In this document: positions 31,192 to 44,946 of the stretch, in pieces
How positions within the stretch are numbered: position 1 is the first letter of the stretch
How the letters are laid out: the number at the start of each line of letters is the position of its first letter
NCBI GenBank assembly: GCA_920105625.2
Contig: OV050030.1
Coordinates: forward strand, 74,043,900 to 74,107,899
Origin: Clusia tigrina
Taxonomy: Eukaryota; Arthropoda; Insecta; Diptera; Clusiidae
DNA: 64,000 nucleotides
Reading direction: 5' to 3'
Position numbers and translations under genes: made by a program
The notes under the pieces: generated by a model
Databases searched by the model: none
What the model saw: only the letters and a program-made list of their open reading frames with translations
What the model was told of the DNA's origin: nothing

Positions 31192-34100
31192 ATGTTGCGG
31201 GTACTAACATTAAACACGACACAGAAAATGGGCGTATTATTTCTACAGCCACGCCCACTATTGACATATTATTATAACTTGCGACCTATAATATATTTTT
31301 GGGCGAAATTTTATATTCGTACGTATATGGACCCTACAAAGCCATATACAAGTTTCACGGTAGATCAGAGGAAAAATACGCCTCCCTTCCATATAAGAAC
31401 TTTGGGGACCTCACTTAAAGACAATTACCCTATCTATGCTTCTAGTGATGATATATGAAAACGAATTGGTAGATGTATACACTGGGTCTGTATTAGGATG
31501 CATTCCAAATATGGGGAGATTGTTACTACTGCCACGCCCACAATTAACCAAAAATCATTACGAGGTTCCTATCAAAGATTTCTCAACGAAATTTCACAGG
31601 AATGTTGCGGGTACTAACATTAAACACCACACAAAAAATGGGCGTGTTATTTCTACAGCCACGCCCACTATTGAAATATTATGATAACTTGCGACCTATA
31701 CATTATTTTTGGACTAAATTTTATGTTAGTACGTATATGGACCCTACAAAGCCATATACAAGATTCGGGGTGGATCAGAGGAAGAATACGCCTCCTTCCC
31801 ATATAATGAACTTTGGGGACCCCACTTAAAGACAATTATCCTATCTATGCTTCTAGTGATGATATATGAAAACAAATTGGTAGATGTATACACTGGGTCT
31901 GTACTAGGATGCATTCCAATTATGGGGAGATTATTACAACTGCCACGCCCACAATTAACCAAAAATCATTAATAGTTTCCTATTAAAGATTTCTCAACGA
32001 AATTTCACAGGAATGTTGTGTGTACTAACATTAAACACGACACAGAAAATGGGCGTATTATTTCTACAGCCACGCCCACTATTGATATTTTATTATAACT
32101 TACGACCTATATAATATTTTTGGATGAAATTTTATATGCATATATATATGGACCCTACACTGGGTCTGTACTAGCATGCATTCCAAATAGGGGCAGATTA
32201 TTACTACTGCCACGCCCACAATGAACCAAAAATCATTACTAGGTTCCTATTAAAGATTTCTCTACGAAATTTCACAGGAATGTTGCGGGTACTTACATTA
32301 AACACGACACAGAAAATGGGCGTATTATTTCTACAGCCACGCCCACTATTGACATATTATTATAACTTGCGACCTATAATATATTTTTGGGCGAAATTTT
32401 ATATTCGTACGTATATGGACCCTACACTGGGTCTGTACTAGCATGCATTCCAAATAGGGGCATATTATTACTACTGCCACGCCGACAATGAACCAAAAAT
32501 CATTACTAGGTTCCTATTAAAGATTTCTCTACGAAATTTCACAGGAATGTTGCGGGTACTAACATTAAACACCACACAAAAAATGGGCGTGTTATTTCTA
32601 CAGCCACGCCCACTATTGACATATTATTATAACTTGCGACCTATAATATATTTTTGGGCGAAATTTTATATTCGTACGTATATGGACCCTACAAAGCCAT
32701 ATACAAGTTTCACGGTAGATCAGAGGAAAAATACGCCTCCCTCCCATATAAGAACTTTGGGGACCTCACTTAAAGACAATTACCCTATCTATGCTTCTAG
32801 TGATGATATATGAAAACGAATTGGTAGATGTATACACTGGGTCTGTATTAGGATGCATTCCAAATATGGGGAGATTGTTACTACTGCCACGCCCACAATT
32901 AACCAAAAATCATTACGAGGTTCCTATCAAAGATTTCTCAACGAAATTTCACAGGAATGTTGCGGGTACTAACATTAAACACCACACAAAAAATGGGCGT
33001 GTTATTTCTACAGCCACGCCCACTATTGAAATATTATGATAATTTGCGAACTATACATTATTTTTGGACTAAATTTTATGTTAGTACGTATATGGACCCT
33101 ACAAAGCCATATACAAGATTCGGATTGGATCAGAGGAAGAATACGCCTCCCTCCCACATAATGAACTTTGGGGACCTCACTTAAAGACAATTACCCTATC
33201 TATGCTTCTAGTGATGGTATATGAAAACGAATTGGTAGATGTATACACTGGGTCTGTACTAGCATGCATTCCAAATATGGGTAGATTGTTACTACTGCCA
33301 CGCTCACAATTACAAAAAATCATTACTAGGTTCCTATTAAAGATTTCTCTACGAAATTTCACAGGAATGTTGCGTGTACTAACATTAAACACGACACAGA
33401 AAATGGGCGTATTATTTCTACAGCCACGCTCACTGTTGATATTTTATTATAACTTACGACCTATATAATATTTTTGGATGAAATTTTATATTCATACGTA
33501 TATGGACCCTACACTGGGTCTGTACTAGCATGCATTCCAAATAGGGGCAGATTATTACTACTGCCACGCCGACAATGAACCAAAAATCATTACTAGTTTC
33601 CTATTAAAGATTTCTCTACGAAATTTCACAGGAATGTTGCGGGTACTAACATTAAACACGACACAGAAAATGGGCGTATTATTTCTACAGCCACGCCCAC
33701 TATTGACATATTATTATAACTTGCGACCTATAATATATTTTTGGGCGAAATTTTATATTCGTACGTATATGGACCCTACAAAGCCATATACAAGTTTCAC
33801 GGTAGATCAGAGGAAAAATACGCCTCCCTCCCATATAAGATCTTTGGGGACCTCACTTAAAGACAATTACCCTATCTATGCTTCTAGTGATGATATATGA
33901 AAACGAATTGGTAGATGTATACACTGTGTCTGTATTAGGATGCATTCCAAATATGGGGAGATTGTTACTACTGCCACGCCCACAATTAACCAAAAATCAT
34001 TACGAGGTTCCTATCAAAGATTTCTCAACGAAATTTCACAGGAATGTTGCGGGTACTAACATTAAACACCACACAAAAAATGGGCGTGTTATTTCTACAG

Positions 34101-37100
34101 CCACGCCCACTATTGAAATATTATGATAATTTGCGACCTATACATTATTTTTGGACTAAATTTTATGTTAGTACGTATATGGACCCTACAAAGCCATCTA
34201 CAAGATTCGGGGTGGATCCGACGAAGAATACGCCTCCTTCCCATATAATGAACTTTGGGGACCCCACTTAAAGACAATTATCCTATCTATGCTTCTAGTG
34301 ATGATATATGAAAACAAATTGGTAGATGTATACACTGGGTCTGTACTAGCATGCATTCCAAATATGGGCAGATTGTTACTACTGCCACGCCCACAATTAC
34401 AAAAAATCATTACTAGGTTCCTATTAAAGCTTTCTCCACGAAATTTCACAGGAATGTTGCGGGTACTTACATTAAACACGACACAGAAAATGGGCGTATT
34501 ATTTCTACAGCCACGCCCACTATTGACATATTATTATAACTTACGACCTATAATATATTTTTGGGCGAAATTTTATATTCGTACGTATATGGACCCTACA
34601 AAGCCATATACAAAATTCGGGGTCGATCGGAGGAAGAATACGCCTCCCTCCCACATAATGAACTTTGGGGACCTCACTTAAAGACAATTACCCTATCTAT
34701 GCTTCTAGTGATGGTATATGAAAACGAATTGGTAGATGTGTCTGGGTCTGTACTAGCATGCACTCCAAATATGGGCAGATTGTTACTACTGCCACGCCCA
34801 CAATTACAAAAAATCATTACTAGGTTCCTATTAAAGATTTCTCTACGAAATTTCACAGGAATGTTGCGTGTACTAACATTAAACACGACACAGAAAATGG
34901 GCGTATTATTTCTACAGCCACGCCCACTATTGATATTTTATTATAACTTACGACCTATATAATATTTTTGGATGAAATTTTATATTCATACGTATATGGA
35001 CCCTACACTGGGTCTGTACTAGCATGCCTTCCAAATAGGGGCAGATTATTACTACTGCCACGCCGACAATGAACCAAAAATCATTACTAGGTTCCTATTA
35101 AAGATTTCTCTACGAAATTTCACAGGAATGTTGCGGGTACTAACATTAAACACGACACAGAAAATGGGCGTATTATTTCTACAGCCACGCCCACTATTGA
35201 CATATTATTATAACTTGCGACCTATAATATATTTTTGGGCGAAATTTTATATTCGTACGTATATGGACCCTACAAAGCCATATACAAGTTTCACGGTAGA
35301 TCAGAGGAAAAATACGCCTCCCTCCCATATAAGAACTTTGGGGACCTCACTTAAAGACAATTACCCTATCTATGCTTCTAGTGATGATATATGAAAACGA
35401 ATTGGTAGATGTATACACTGGGTCTGTATTAGGATGCATTCCAAATATGGGGAGATTGTTACTACTGCCACGCCCACAATTAACCAAAAATCATTACGAG
35501 GTTCATATCAAAGATTTCTCAACGAAATTTCACAGGAATGTTGCGGGTACTAACATTAAACACCACACAAAAAATGGGCGTGTTATTTCTACAGCCACGC
35601 CCACTATTGAAATATTATGATAATTTGCGACCTAAACATTATTTTTGGACTAAATTTTATGTTAGTACGTATATGGACCCTACAAAGCCATCTACAAGAT
35701 TCGGGGTGGATCAGAGGAAGAATACGCCTCCCTCCCATATAAGAACTTTGGGGACCCCACTTAAAGACAATTATCCTATCTATGCTTCTAGTGATGATAT
35801 ATGAAAACGAATTGGTAGATGTATACACTGGGTCTGTATTAGGATGCATTCCAAATATGGGGAGATTGTTACTACTGCCACGCCCACAATTAACCAAAAA
35901 TCATTACGAGGTTCCTATCAAAGATTTCTCAACGAAATTTCACAGGAATGTTGCGGGTACTAACATTAAACACCACACAAAAAATGGGCGTGTTATTTCT
36001 ACAGCCACGCCCACTATTGAAATATTATGATAATTTGCGACCTATACATTATTTTTGGACTAAATTTTATATTCGTACGTATATGGACCCTACAAAGCCA
36101 TATACAAAATTCGGGGTCGATCGGAGGAAGAATACGCCTCCCTCCCACATAATGAACTTTGGGGACCTCACTTAAAGACAATTACCCTATCTATGCTTCT
36201 AGTGATGGTATATGAAAACGAATTGGTAGATGTGTCTGGGTCTGTACTAGCATGCACTCCAAATATGGGCAGATTGTTACTACTGCCACGCCCACAATTA
36301 CAAAAAATCATTACTAGGTTCCTATTAAAGATTTCTCTACGAAATTTCACAGGAATGTTGCGTGTACTAACATTAAACACGACACAGAAAATGGGCGTAT
36401 TATTTCTACAGCCACGCCCACTATTGATATTTTATTATAACTTACGACCTATATAATATTTTTGGATGAAATTTTATATTCATACGTATATGGACCCTAC
36501 ACTGGGTCTGTACTAGCATGCCTTCCAAATAGGGGCAGATTATTACTACTGCCACGCCGACAATGAACCAAAAATCATTACTAGGTTCCTATTAAAGATT
36601 TCTCTACGAAATTTCACAGGAATGTTGCGGGTACTAACATTAAACACGACACAGAAAATGGGCGTATTATTTCTACAGCCACGCCCACTATTGACATATT
36701 ATTATAACTTGCGACCTATAATATATTTTTGGGCGAAATTTTATATTCGTACGTATATGGACCCTACAAAGCCATATACAAGTTTCACGGTAGATCAGAG
36801 GAAAAATACGCCTCCCTCCCATATAAGAACTTTGGGGACCTCACTTAAAGGCAATTCCCCTATCTATGCTTCTAGTGATGATATATGAAAACGAATTGGT
36901 AGATGTATACACTGGGTCTGTATTAGGATGCATTCCAAATATGGGGAGATTGTTACTACTGCCACGCCCACAATTAACCAAAAATCATTACGAGGTTCCT
37001 ATCAAAGATTTCTCAACGAAATTTCACAGGAATGTTGCGGGTACTAACACTAAACACCACACAAAAAATGGGCGTGTTAATTCTACAGCCACGCCCACTA

Positions 37101-39700
37101 TTGAAATATTATTATAACTTGCGACCTATACATTATTTTTGGACTAAATTTTATGTTAGTACGTATATGGACCGTACAAACCCATATACAAGATTCGGGG
37201 TCGATCAGAGGAAGATTTCGCCTCCTTCCTATATAATGAACTTTGGGGACCCCACTTAAAGACAATTACCCTATCTATGCTTCTAGTGATGATATATGAA
37301 AACAAATTGGTAGATATATACACTGGGTCTGTACTAGCATGCATTCCAAATATGGGCAGATTGTTACTACTGCCATGCCCACAATTAACCAAAAATCATT
37401 ACTAGGTTCCTATTAAAGATTTATCTACGAAATTTCACAGGAATGTTGCGGGTACTTACATTAAACACGACACAGAAAATGGGCGTATTATTTCTACAGC
37501 CACGCCCACTATTGACATATTATTATAACTTACGACCTATAATATATTTTTGGGCGAAATTTTATATTCGTACGTATATGGACCCTACAAAGCCATATAC
37601 AAAATTCGGGGTCGATCGGAGGAAGAATACGCCTCCCTCCCACATAATGAACTTTGGGGACCTCACTTAAAGACAATTACCCTATCTATGCTTCTAGTGA
37701 TGGTATATGAAAACGAATTGGTAGATGTATACACTGGGTCTGTACTAGCATGCACTCCAAATATGGGCAGATTGTTACTACTGCCACGCCCACAATTACA
37801 AAAAATCATTACTAGGTTCCTATTAAAGATTTCTCTACGAAATTTCACAGGAATGTTGCGTGTACTAACATTAAACACGACACAGAAAATGGGCGTATTA
37901 TTTCTACAGCCACGCCCACTATTGATATTTTATTATAACTTACGACCTATATAATATTTTTGGATGAAATTTTATATTCATACGTATATGGACCCTACAC
38001 TGGGTCTGTACTAGCATGCCTTCCAAATAGGGGCAGATTATTACTACTGCCACGCCGACAATGAACCAAAAATCATTACTAGGTTCCTATTAAAGATTTC
38101 TCTACGAAATTTCACAGGAATGTTGCGGGTACTAACATTAAACACGACACAGAAAATGGGCGTATTATTTCTACAGCCACGCCCACTATTGACATATTAT
38201 TATAACTTGCGACCTATAATATATTTTTGGGCTAAATTTTATATTGGTACGTATATGGACCCTACAAAGCCATATACAAGTTTCACGGTAGATCATTGGA
38301 AAAATACGCCTCCCTCCCATATAAGAACTTTGGGGACCTCACTTAAAGACAATTACCCTATCTATGCTTCTAGTGATGATATATGAAAACGAATTGGTAG
38401 ATGTATACACTGGGTCTGTATTAGGATGCATTCCAAATATGGGGAGATTGTTACTACTGCCACGCCCACAATTAACCAAAAATCATTACGAGGTTCCTAT
38501 CAAAGATTTCTCAACGAAATTTCACAGGAATGTTGCGGGTACTAACATTAAACACCACACAAAAAATGGGCGTGTTATTTCTACAGCCACGCCCACTATT
38601 GAAATATTATGATAATTTGCGACCTATACATTATTTTTGGACTAAATTTTATGTTAGTACATATATGGACCCTACAAAGCCATATACAAGATTCGGGGTG
38701 GATCAGAGGAAGAATACGCCTCCTTCCCATATAATGAACTTTGGGGACCCCACTTAAAGACAATTATCCTATCTATGCTTCTAGTGATGATATATGAAAA
38801 CAAATTGGTAGATGTATACACTGGGTCTGTACTAGCATGCATTCCAAATATGGGCAGATTGTTACTACTGCCACGCCCACAATTACAAAAAATCATTACT
38901 AGGTTCCTATTAAAGATTTCTCTATGAAATTTCACAGGAATGTTGCGTGTACTAACATTAAACACGACACAGAAAATGGGTGTATTATTTCTACAGCCAC
39001 GCCCACTATTGATATTTTATTATAACTTACGACCTATATAATATTTTTGGATGAAATTTTATATTCATACGTATATGGACCCTACACTGGGTCTGTACTA
39101 GCATGCATTCCAAATAGGGGCAGATTTTTACTACTGCCACGCCCACAATGAACCAAAAATCATTACTAGGTACCTATTAAAGATTTCTCTACGAAATTTC
39201 ACAGGAAAGTTGCGGGTACTTACATTAAACACGACACAGAAAATGGGCGTATTATTTCTACAGCCACGCCCACTATTGACATATTATTATAACTTGCGAC
39301 CTATAATATATTTTTGGGCGAAATTTTATATTCGTACGTATATGGACCCTACAAAGCCATATACAAGTTTCACGGTAGATCAGAGGAAGAATACGCCTCC
39401 CTCCCATATAAGAACTTTGGGGACCTCACTTAAAGACAATTACCCTATCTATGCTTCTAGTGATGATATATGAAAACGAATTGGTAGATGTATACACTGG
39501 GTCTGTATTAGGATGCATTCCAAATATGGGGAGATTGTTACTACTGCCACGCCCACAATTAACCAAAAATCATTACGAGGTTCCTATCAAAGATTTCTCA
39601 ACGAAATTTCACAGGAATGTTGCGGGTACTAACATTAAACACCACACAAAAAATGGGCGTGTTATTTCTACAGCCACGCCCACTATTGACATATTATTAT
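31192..39700 (+). repeat. 1,087/1,355/1,494-bp higher-order repeats
   Basis: The same run starts at 31,192, 32,547, 33,634, 35,128, 36,622 and 38,120; spacings are 1,355, 1,087, 1,494, 1,494 and 1,498 bp. These equal two or three full monomers plus one short one (two short ones in the 1,355-bp unit). A private 3-bp loss, gatgtgtctggg, at about 34,735 and 36,229 ties the 1,494-bp copies together. Confidence 0.85.
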
Positions 39701-42700
39701 AACTTGCGACTTATACAATATTTTTGGACGAAATTTTATATTCGTATGTATATGGACCCTACAAACCCATATACAAGTTTCACGGTAGATCAGAGGAAGA
39801 ATACGCCTCCCTCCCATATAAGAACTTTGGGGACCTCACTTAAAGACAATTACCCTATCTATGCTTCTAGTGATGATATATGAAAACGAATTGGTAGATG
39901 TATACACTGGGTCTGTACTAGGATGCATTCCAAATATGGGGAGATTATTACAACTGCCACGCCCACAATTAACCAAAAATCATTAATGGGTTCCCATTAA
40001 AGATTTCTCAACGAAATTTCACAGGAATATTGCGGGTATTAACATTAAACACCACACAAAAAATGGGCGTGTTATTTCTACAGCCACGCCCACTATTGAA
40101 ATATTATTATAACTTGCGACCTATACCTTATTTTTGGACTAAATTTTATGTTAGTGCGTATATCGACCGTACAAACCCATATACAAGATTCGGGGTCGAT
40201 CAGAGGAAGAATTCGCCTCCTTCCTATATAATGAACTTTGGGGACCCCACTTAAAGACAATTACCCTATCTATGCTTCTAGTGATGATATATAAAAACAA
40301 ATTGGTAGATGTATACACTGGGTTTGTACTAGCATGCATTCCAAATATGGGCAGATTGTTACTACTGCCACGCCCACAATTAACCAAAAATCATTACTAG
40401 GTTCCTATTAAAGATTTCTCTGCGAAATTTCACAGGAATATTGCGGGTATTAACATTAAACACCACACAAAAAATGGGCGTGTTATTTCTACAGCCACGC
40501 CCACTATTGACATATTATTATAACTTGCGACCTATACAATATTTTTGGACGAAATTTTATATTCGTATTTATATGGACCCTACAAAGCCATATACAAGTT
40601 TCACGGTAGATCAGAGGAAGAATACGCCTCCCTCCCATATAAGAACTTTGGGGACCTCACTTAAAGACAATTACCCTATCTATGCTTCTAGTGATGATAT
40701 ATGAAAACGAATTGGTAGATGTATACACTGGGTCTGTACTAGGTTGCATTCCAAATATGGGGAGATTATTACAACTGCCATGCCCACAATTAACCAAAAA
40801 TCATTAATAGGTTCCTATTAAAGATTTCTCAACGAAATTTCACAGGAATATTGCGGGTATTAACATTAAACACCACACAAAAAATGGGCGTGTTGTTTCT
40901 ACAGCCACGCCCACTATTGAAATATTATTATAACTTGCGACCTTCACATTATTTTTGGACTAAATTTTATGTTAGTACGTATATGGACCGTACAAACCCA
41001 CATACAAGATTCGGGGTCAATCAGAGGAAGAATTCGCCTCCTTCCTATATAATGAACTTTGGGGACCCCACTTAAACACAATTACCATATCTATGCTTCT
41101 AGTGATAATATATATAAACAAATTGGTAGATGTATAAACTGGGTTTGTACTAGCATGCATTCCAAATATGGGCAGATTGTTACTACTGCCACGCCAACAA
41201 TTAACCAAAAATCATTACTAGGTTCCTATTAAAGATTTCTCTACGAAATTTCACAGGAATATTGCCGGTATTAACATTAAACACCACACAAAAAATGGGC
41301 GTGTTATTTCTACAGCCACGCCCACTATTGAAATATTATTATAACTTGCGACCTATACATTATTTTTGGACTAAATTTTATGTTAGTACGTATATGGACC
41401 GTACAAACCCATATAGAAGATTCGGGGTCGATCAGAGGAAGATTTCGCCTCCTTCCTATATAATGAACTTTGGGGACCCCACTTAAAGACAATTAACCTA
41501 TCTATGCTTCTAGTGATGATATATAAAAACAAATTGGTAGATGTATACACTGGGTTTGTACTAGCATGCATTCCAAATATGGGCAGATTGTTACTACTGC
41601 CACGCCCACAATTAACCAAAAATCATTACTATTTCCCTATTAAAGATTTCTCAACGAAATTTCACAGCAATGTTGCGGGTACTAACATTAAACACGACAC
41701 AGAAAATGGGCGTATTATTTCTACAGCCACGCCCACTATTGACATATTATTATAACTTACGACCTATATAATATTTTTTTACGAAATTTTATATTCATAC
41801 GTATATGGACCCTACAAAGCCATATACAAAATTCGGGGTCGATAGGAGGAAGAATACGCCTCCCTCCCACATAATGAACTTTGGGGACCTCACTTAAAGA
41901 CAATTACCCTATATATGCTTCTAGTGATGGTATATGAAAACGAATTGGTAGATGTATACACTGGGTCTGTACTAGCATGCATTCCAAATATGGGAGATTG
42001 TTACTACTGCCACGCCCACAATTACAAAAAATCATTACTAGGTTCCTATTAAAGATTTCTCTACGAAATTTCACAGGAATGTTGCGTGTACTAACATTAA
42101 ACACGACACAGAAAATGGGCGTATTATTTCTACAGCCACGCCCACTATTGACATATTATTATAACTTGCGACCTATAATATATTTTTGGGCGAAATTTTA
42201 TATTCGTACGTATATGGACCCTACAAAGCCATATACAAGTTTCACGGTAGATCAGAGGAAAAATACGCCTCCCTCCCATATAAGAACTTTGGGGACCTCA
42301 CTTAAAGACAATTACCCTATCTATGCTTCTAGTGATGATATATGAAAACGAATTGGTAGATGTATACACTGGGTCTGTATTAGGATGCATTCCAAATATG
42401 GGGAGATTGTTACTACTGCCACGCCCACAATTAACCAAAAATCATTACGAGGTTCCTATCAAAGATTTCTCAACGAAATTTCACAGGAATGTTGCGGGTA
42501 CTAACATTAAACACCACACAAAACATGGGCGTGTTAATTCTACAGCCACGCCCACTATTGACATATTATTATAATTTGCGACCTATACAATATTTTTGGA
42601 CGAAATTTTATATTCGTATGTATATGGACCCTACAAAGCCATATACAAGTTTCACGGTAGATCAGAGGAAGAATACGCCTCCCTCCCATATAAGAACTTT

Positions 42701-44946
42701 GGGGACCTCACTTAAAGACAATTGCCCTATCTATGCTTCTAGTGATGATATATGAAAACGAATTGGTAGATGTATACACTGTGTCTGTACTAGGATCCAT
42801 TCCAAATATGGGGAGATTATTACAACTGCCACGCCCACAATTAACCAAAAATCATTAATAGGTTCCTATTAAAGATTTCTCTACGAAATTTCACAGGAAT
42901 ATTGCGTGTATTAACATTAAACACCACACAAAAAATGGGCGTGTTATTTCTACAGTCACGCCCACTGTTGAAATATTATTATAACTTGCGACCTTTACAT
43001 TATTTTTGGACTAAATTTTATGTTAGTACGTATATGGACCGTACAAACCCATATACAAGATTCGGGGTCGATCAGAGGAAGAATTCGCCTCCTTCCTATA
43101 TAATGAACTTTGGGGACCCCACTTAAAGACAATTACCCTATCTATGCTTCTAGTGATGATATATAAAAACAAATTGGTAGATGTATACACTGGGTCTGTA
43201 CTAGCATGCATTCCAAATATGGGCAGATTGTTACTACTGCAACGCCCACAATTACAAAAAATCATTACTAGGTTCCTATCAAAGATGTCTCAACGAAATT
43301 TCACAGGAATGTTCCGGGTACTAACATTAAAGACAACACAAAAAATGGGCGTGTTATTTCTACAGCCACGCCCACTATTGACATATTATTATAACTTGCG
43401 CCCTATACATTATTTTTTGACGAAATTTTATATTCGTATGTATATGGACCCTACAAAGCCATATACAAGTTTCACGGTAGATCAGAGGAAGAATACCCCT
43501 CCCTCATATATAAGAACTTTGGGGACCTCACTTAAAGACAATTACCCTATCTCTGCTTCTAGTGATGATATATGAAAACGAATTGGTAGATATATACACT
43601 GGGTCTGTACTAGCATGCATTCCAAATATGGGCAGATTTTTACTACTGCCATGCCCACAATTAACCAAAAATCATTACTAGTTTCCTATTAAAGATTTCT
43701 CAACGAAATTTCACAGGAGTGTTGCGGGTACTAACATTAAACACCACACAAAAAATGGGAGTGTTATTTCTACAGCCACGCCCACTATTGACATATTATT
43801 ATAACTTGCGACCTATACAATATTTTTGGACTAAATTTTACGTTAGTACGTATATGGACAGTACAAACCCATATACAAGATTCGGGGTCGATCAGAGGAA
43901 GGATACGCCTCCTTCCCATATAATGAGCTTTGGGGACCTCACGTAAAGACAATTACCCTATCTATGCTTCTAGTGATGATATATGAAAACGAATTGGTAG
44001 ATGTATACACTGGGTCTGTACTAGGATGCATTCCAAATATGGGGAGATTATTACAACTGCCACGCCCACAATTAACCAAAAATCATTAATAGGTTCCTAT
44101 TAAAGATTTCTCAACGAAATTTCACAGGAATGTTGCGGGTACTAACATTAAACACCACACAAAAAATGGGAGTGTTATTTCTACAGCCACGCCCACTATT
44201 GACATATTATTATAACTTGCGACCTATACAATATTTTTGGACTAAATTTTACGTTAGTACGTATATGGACAGTACAAACCCATATACAAGATTCGGGGTC
44301 GATCAGAGGAAGGATACGCCTCCTTCCTGAGCTTTGGGGAGCTCACGTAAAGACAATTACCCTATCTATGCTTCTAGTGATGATATATGAAAACGAATTG
44401 GTAGATATATACACTGGGTCTGTACTAGGATGCATTCCAAATATGGCGAGATTATTACAACTGCCACGCCCACAATTAACCAAAAATCATTAATAGGTTC
44501 CTATTAAAGATTTCTCAACGAAATTTCACAGGAATATTGCGGGTATTAACATTAAACACCACACAAAAAATGGGCGTGTTATTTCTACAGCCACGCCCAC
44601 TATTGACATATTATTATAACTTGCGACCTATATAATATTTTTGGACGAAATTTTATATTCGTATGTATATGGACCCTACAAAGCCATATACAAGTTTCAC
44701 GGTAGATCAGAGGAAGAATACCCCTCCCTCCCATATAAGAACTTTGGGGACATCACTTAAAGACAATTACCCTATCTATGCTTCTAGTGATGATATATGA
44801 AAACGAATTGGTAGATATATACACTGGGTCTGTACTAGGATGCATTCCAAATATGGGGAGATTATTACAACTGCCACGCCCACAATTAACCAAAAATCAT
44901 TAATAGGTTCCTATTAAAGATTTCTCTACGTAATTTCACAGGAATA

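Larger units (their letters stand above)
652..39210 (+). repeat. Zone containing 267-bp truncated monomers (20 copies)
   Basis: In these monomers cctaca joins directly to ctgggtctgt, skipping about 143 bp (from aagccatata through gatgtataca). The junctions lie near 793, 3,521, 6,252, 9,802, 11,696, 14,012, 15,102, 17,417, 20,147, 23,701, 27,252, 28,749, 30,246, 32,156, 32,418, 33,507, 35,004, 36,500, 37,997 and 39,082. The deletion is flanked by taca on both sides in full monomers, so a microhomology or unequal exchange event is likely. Nearly all copies share the same upstream variant (ggatgaaattttatattcat), which points to one origin followed by spread with the higher-order units. Confidence 0.9.
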
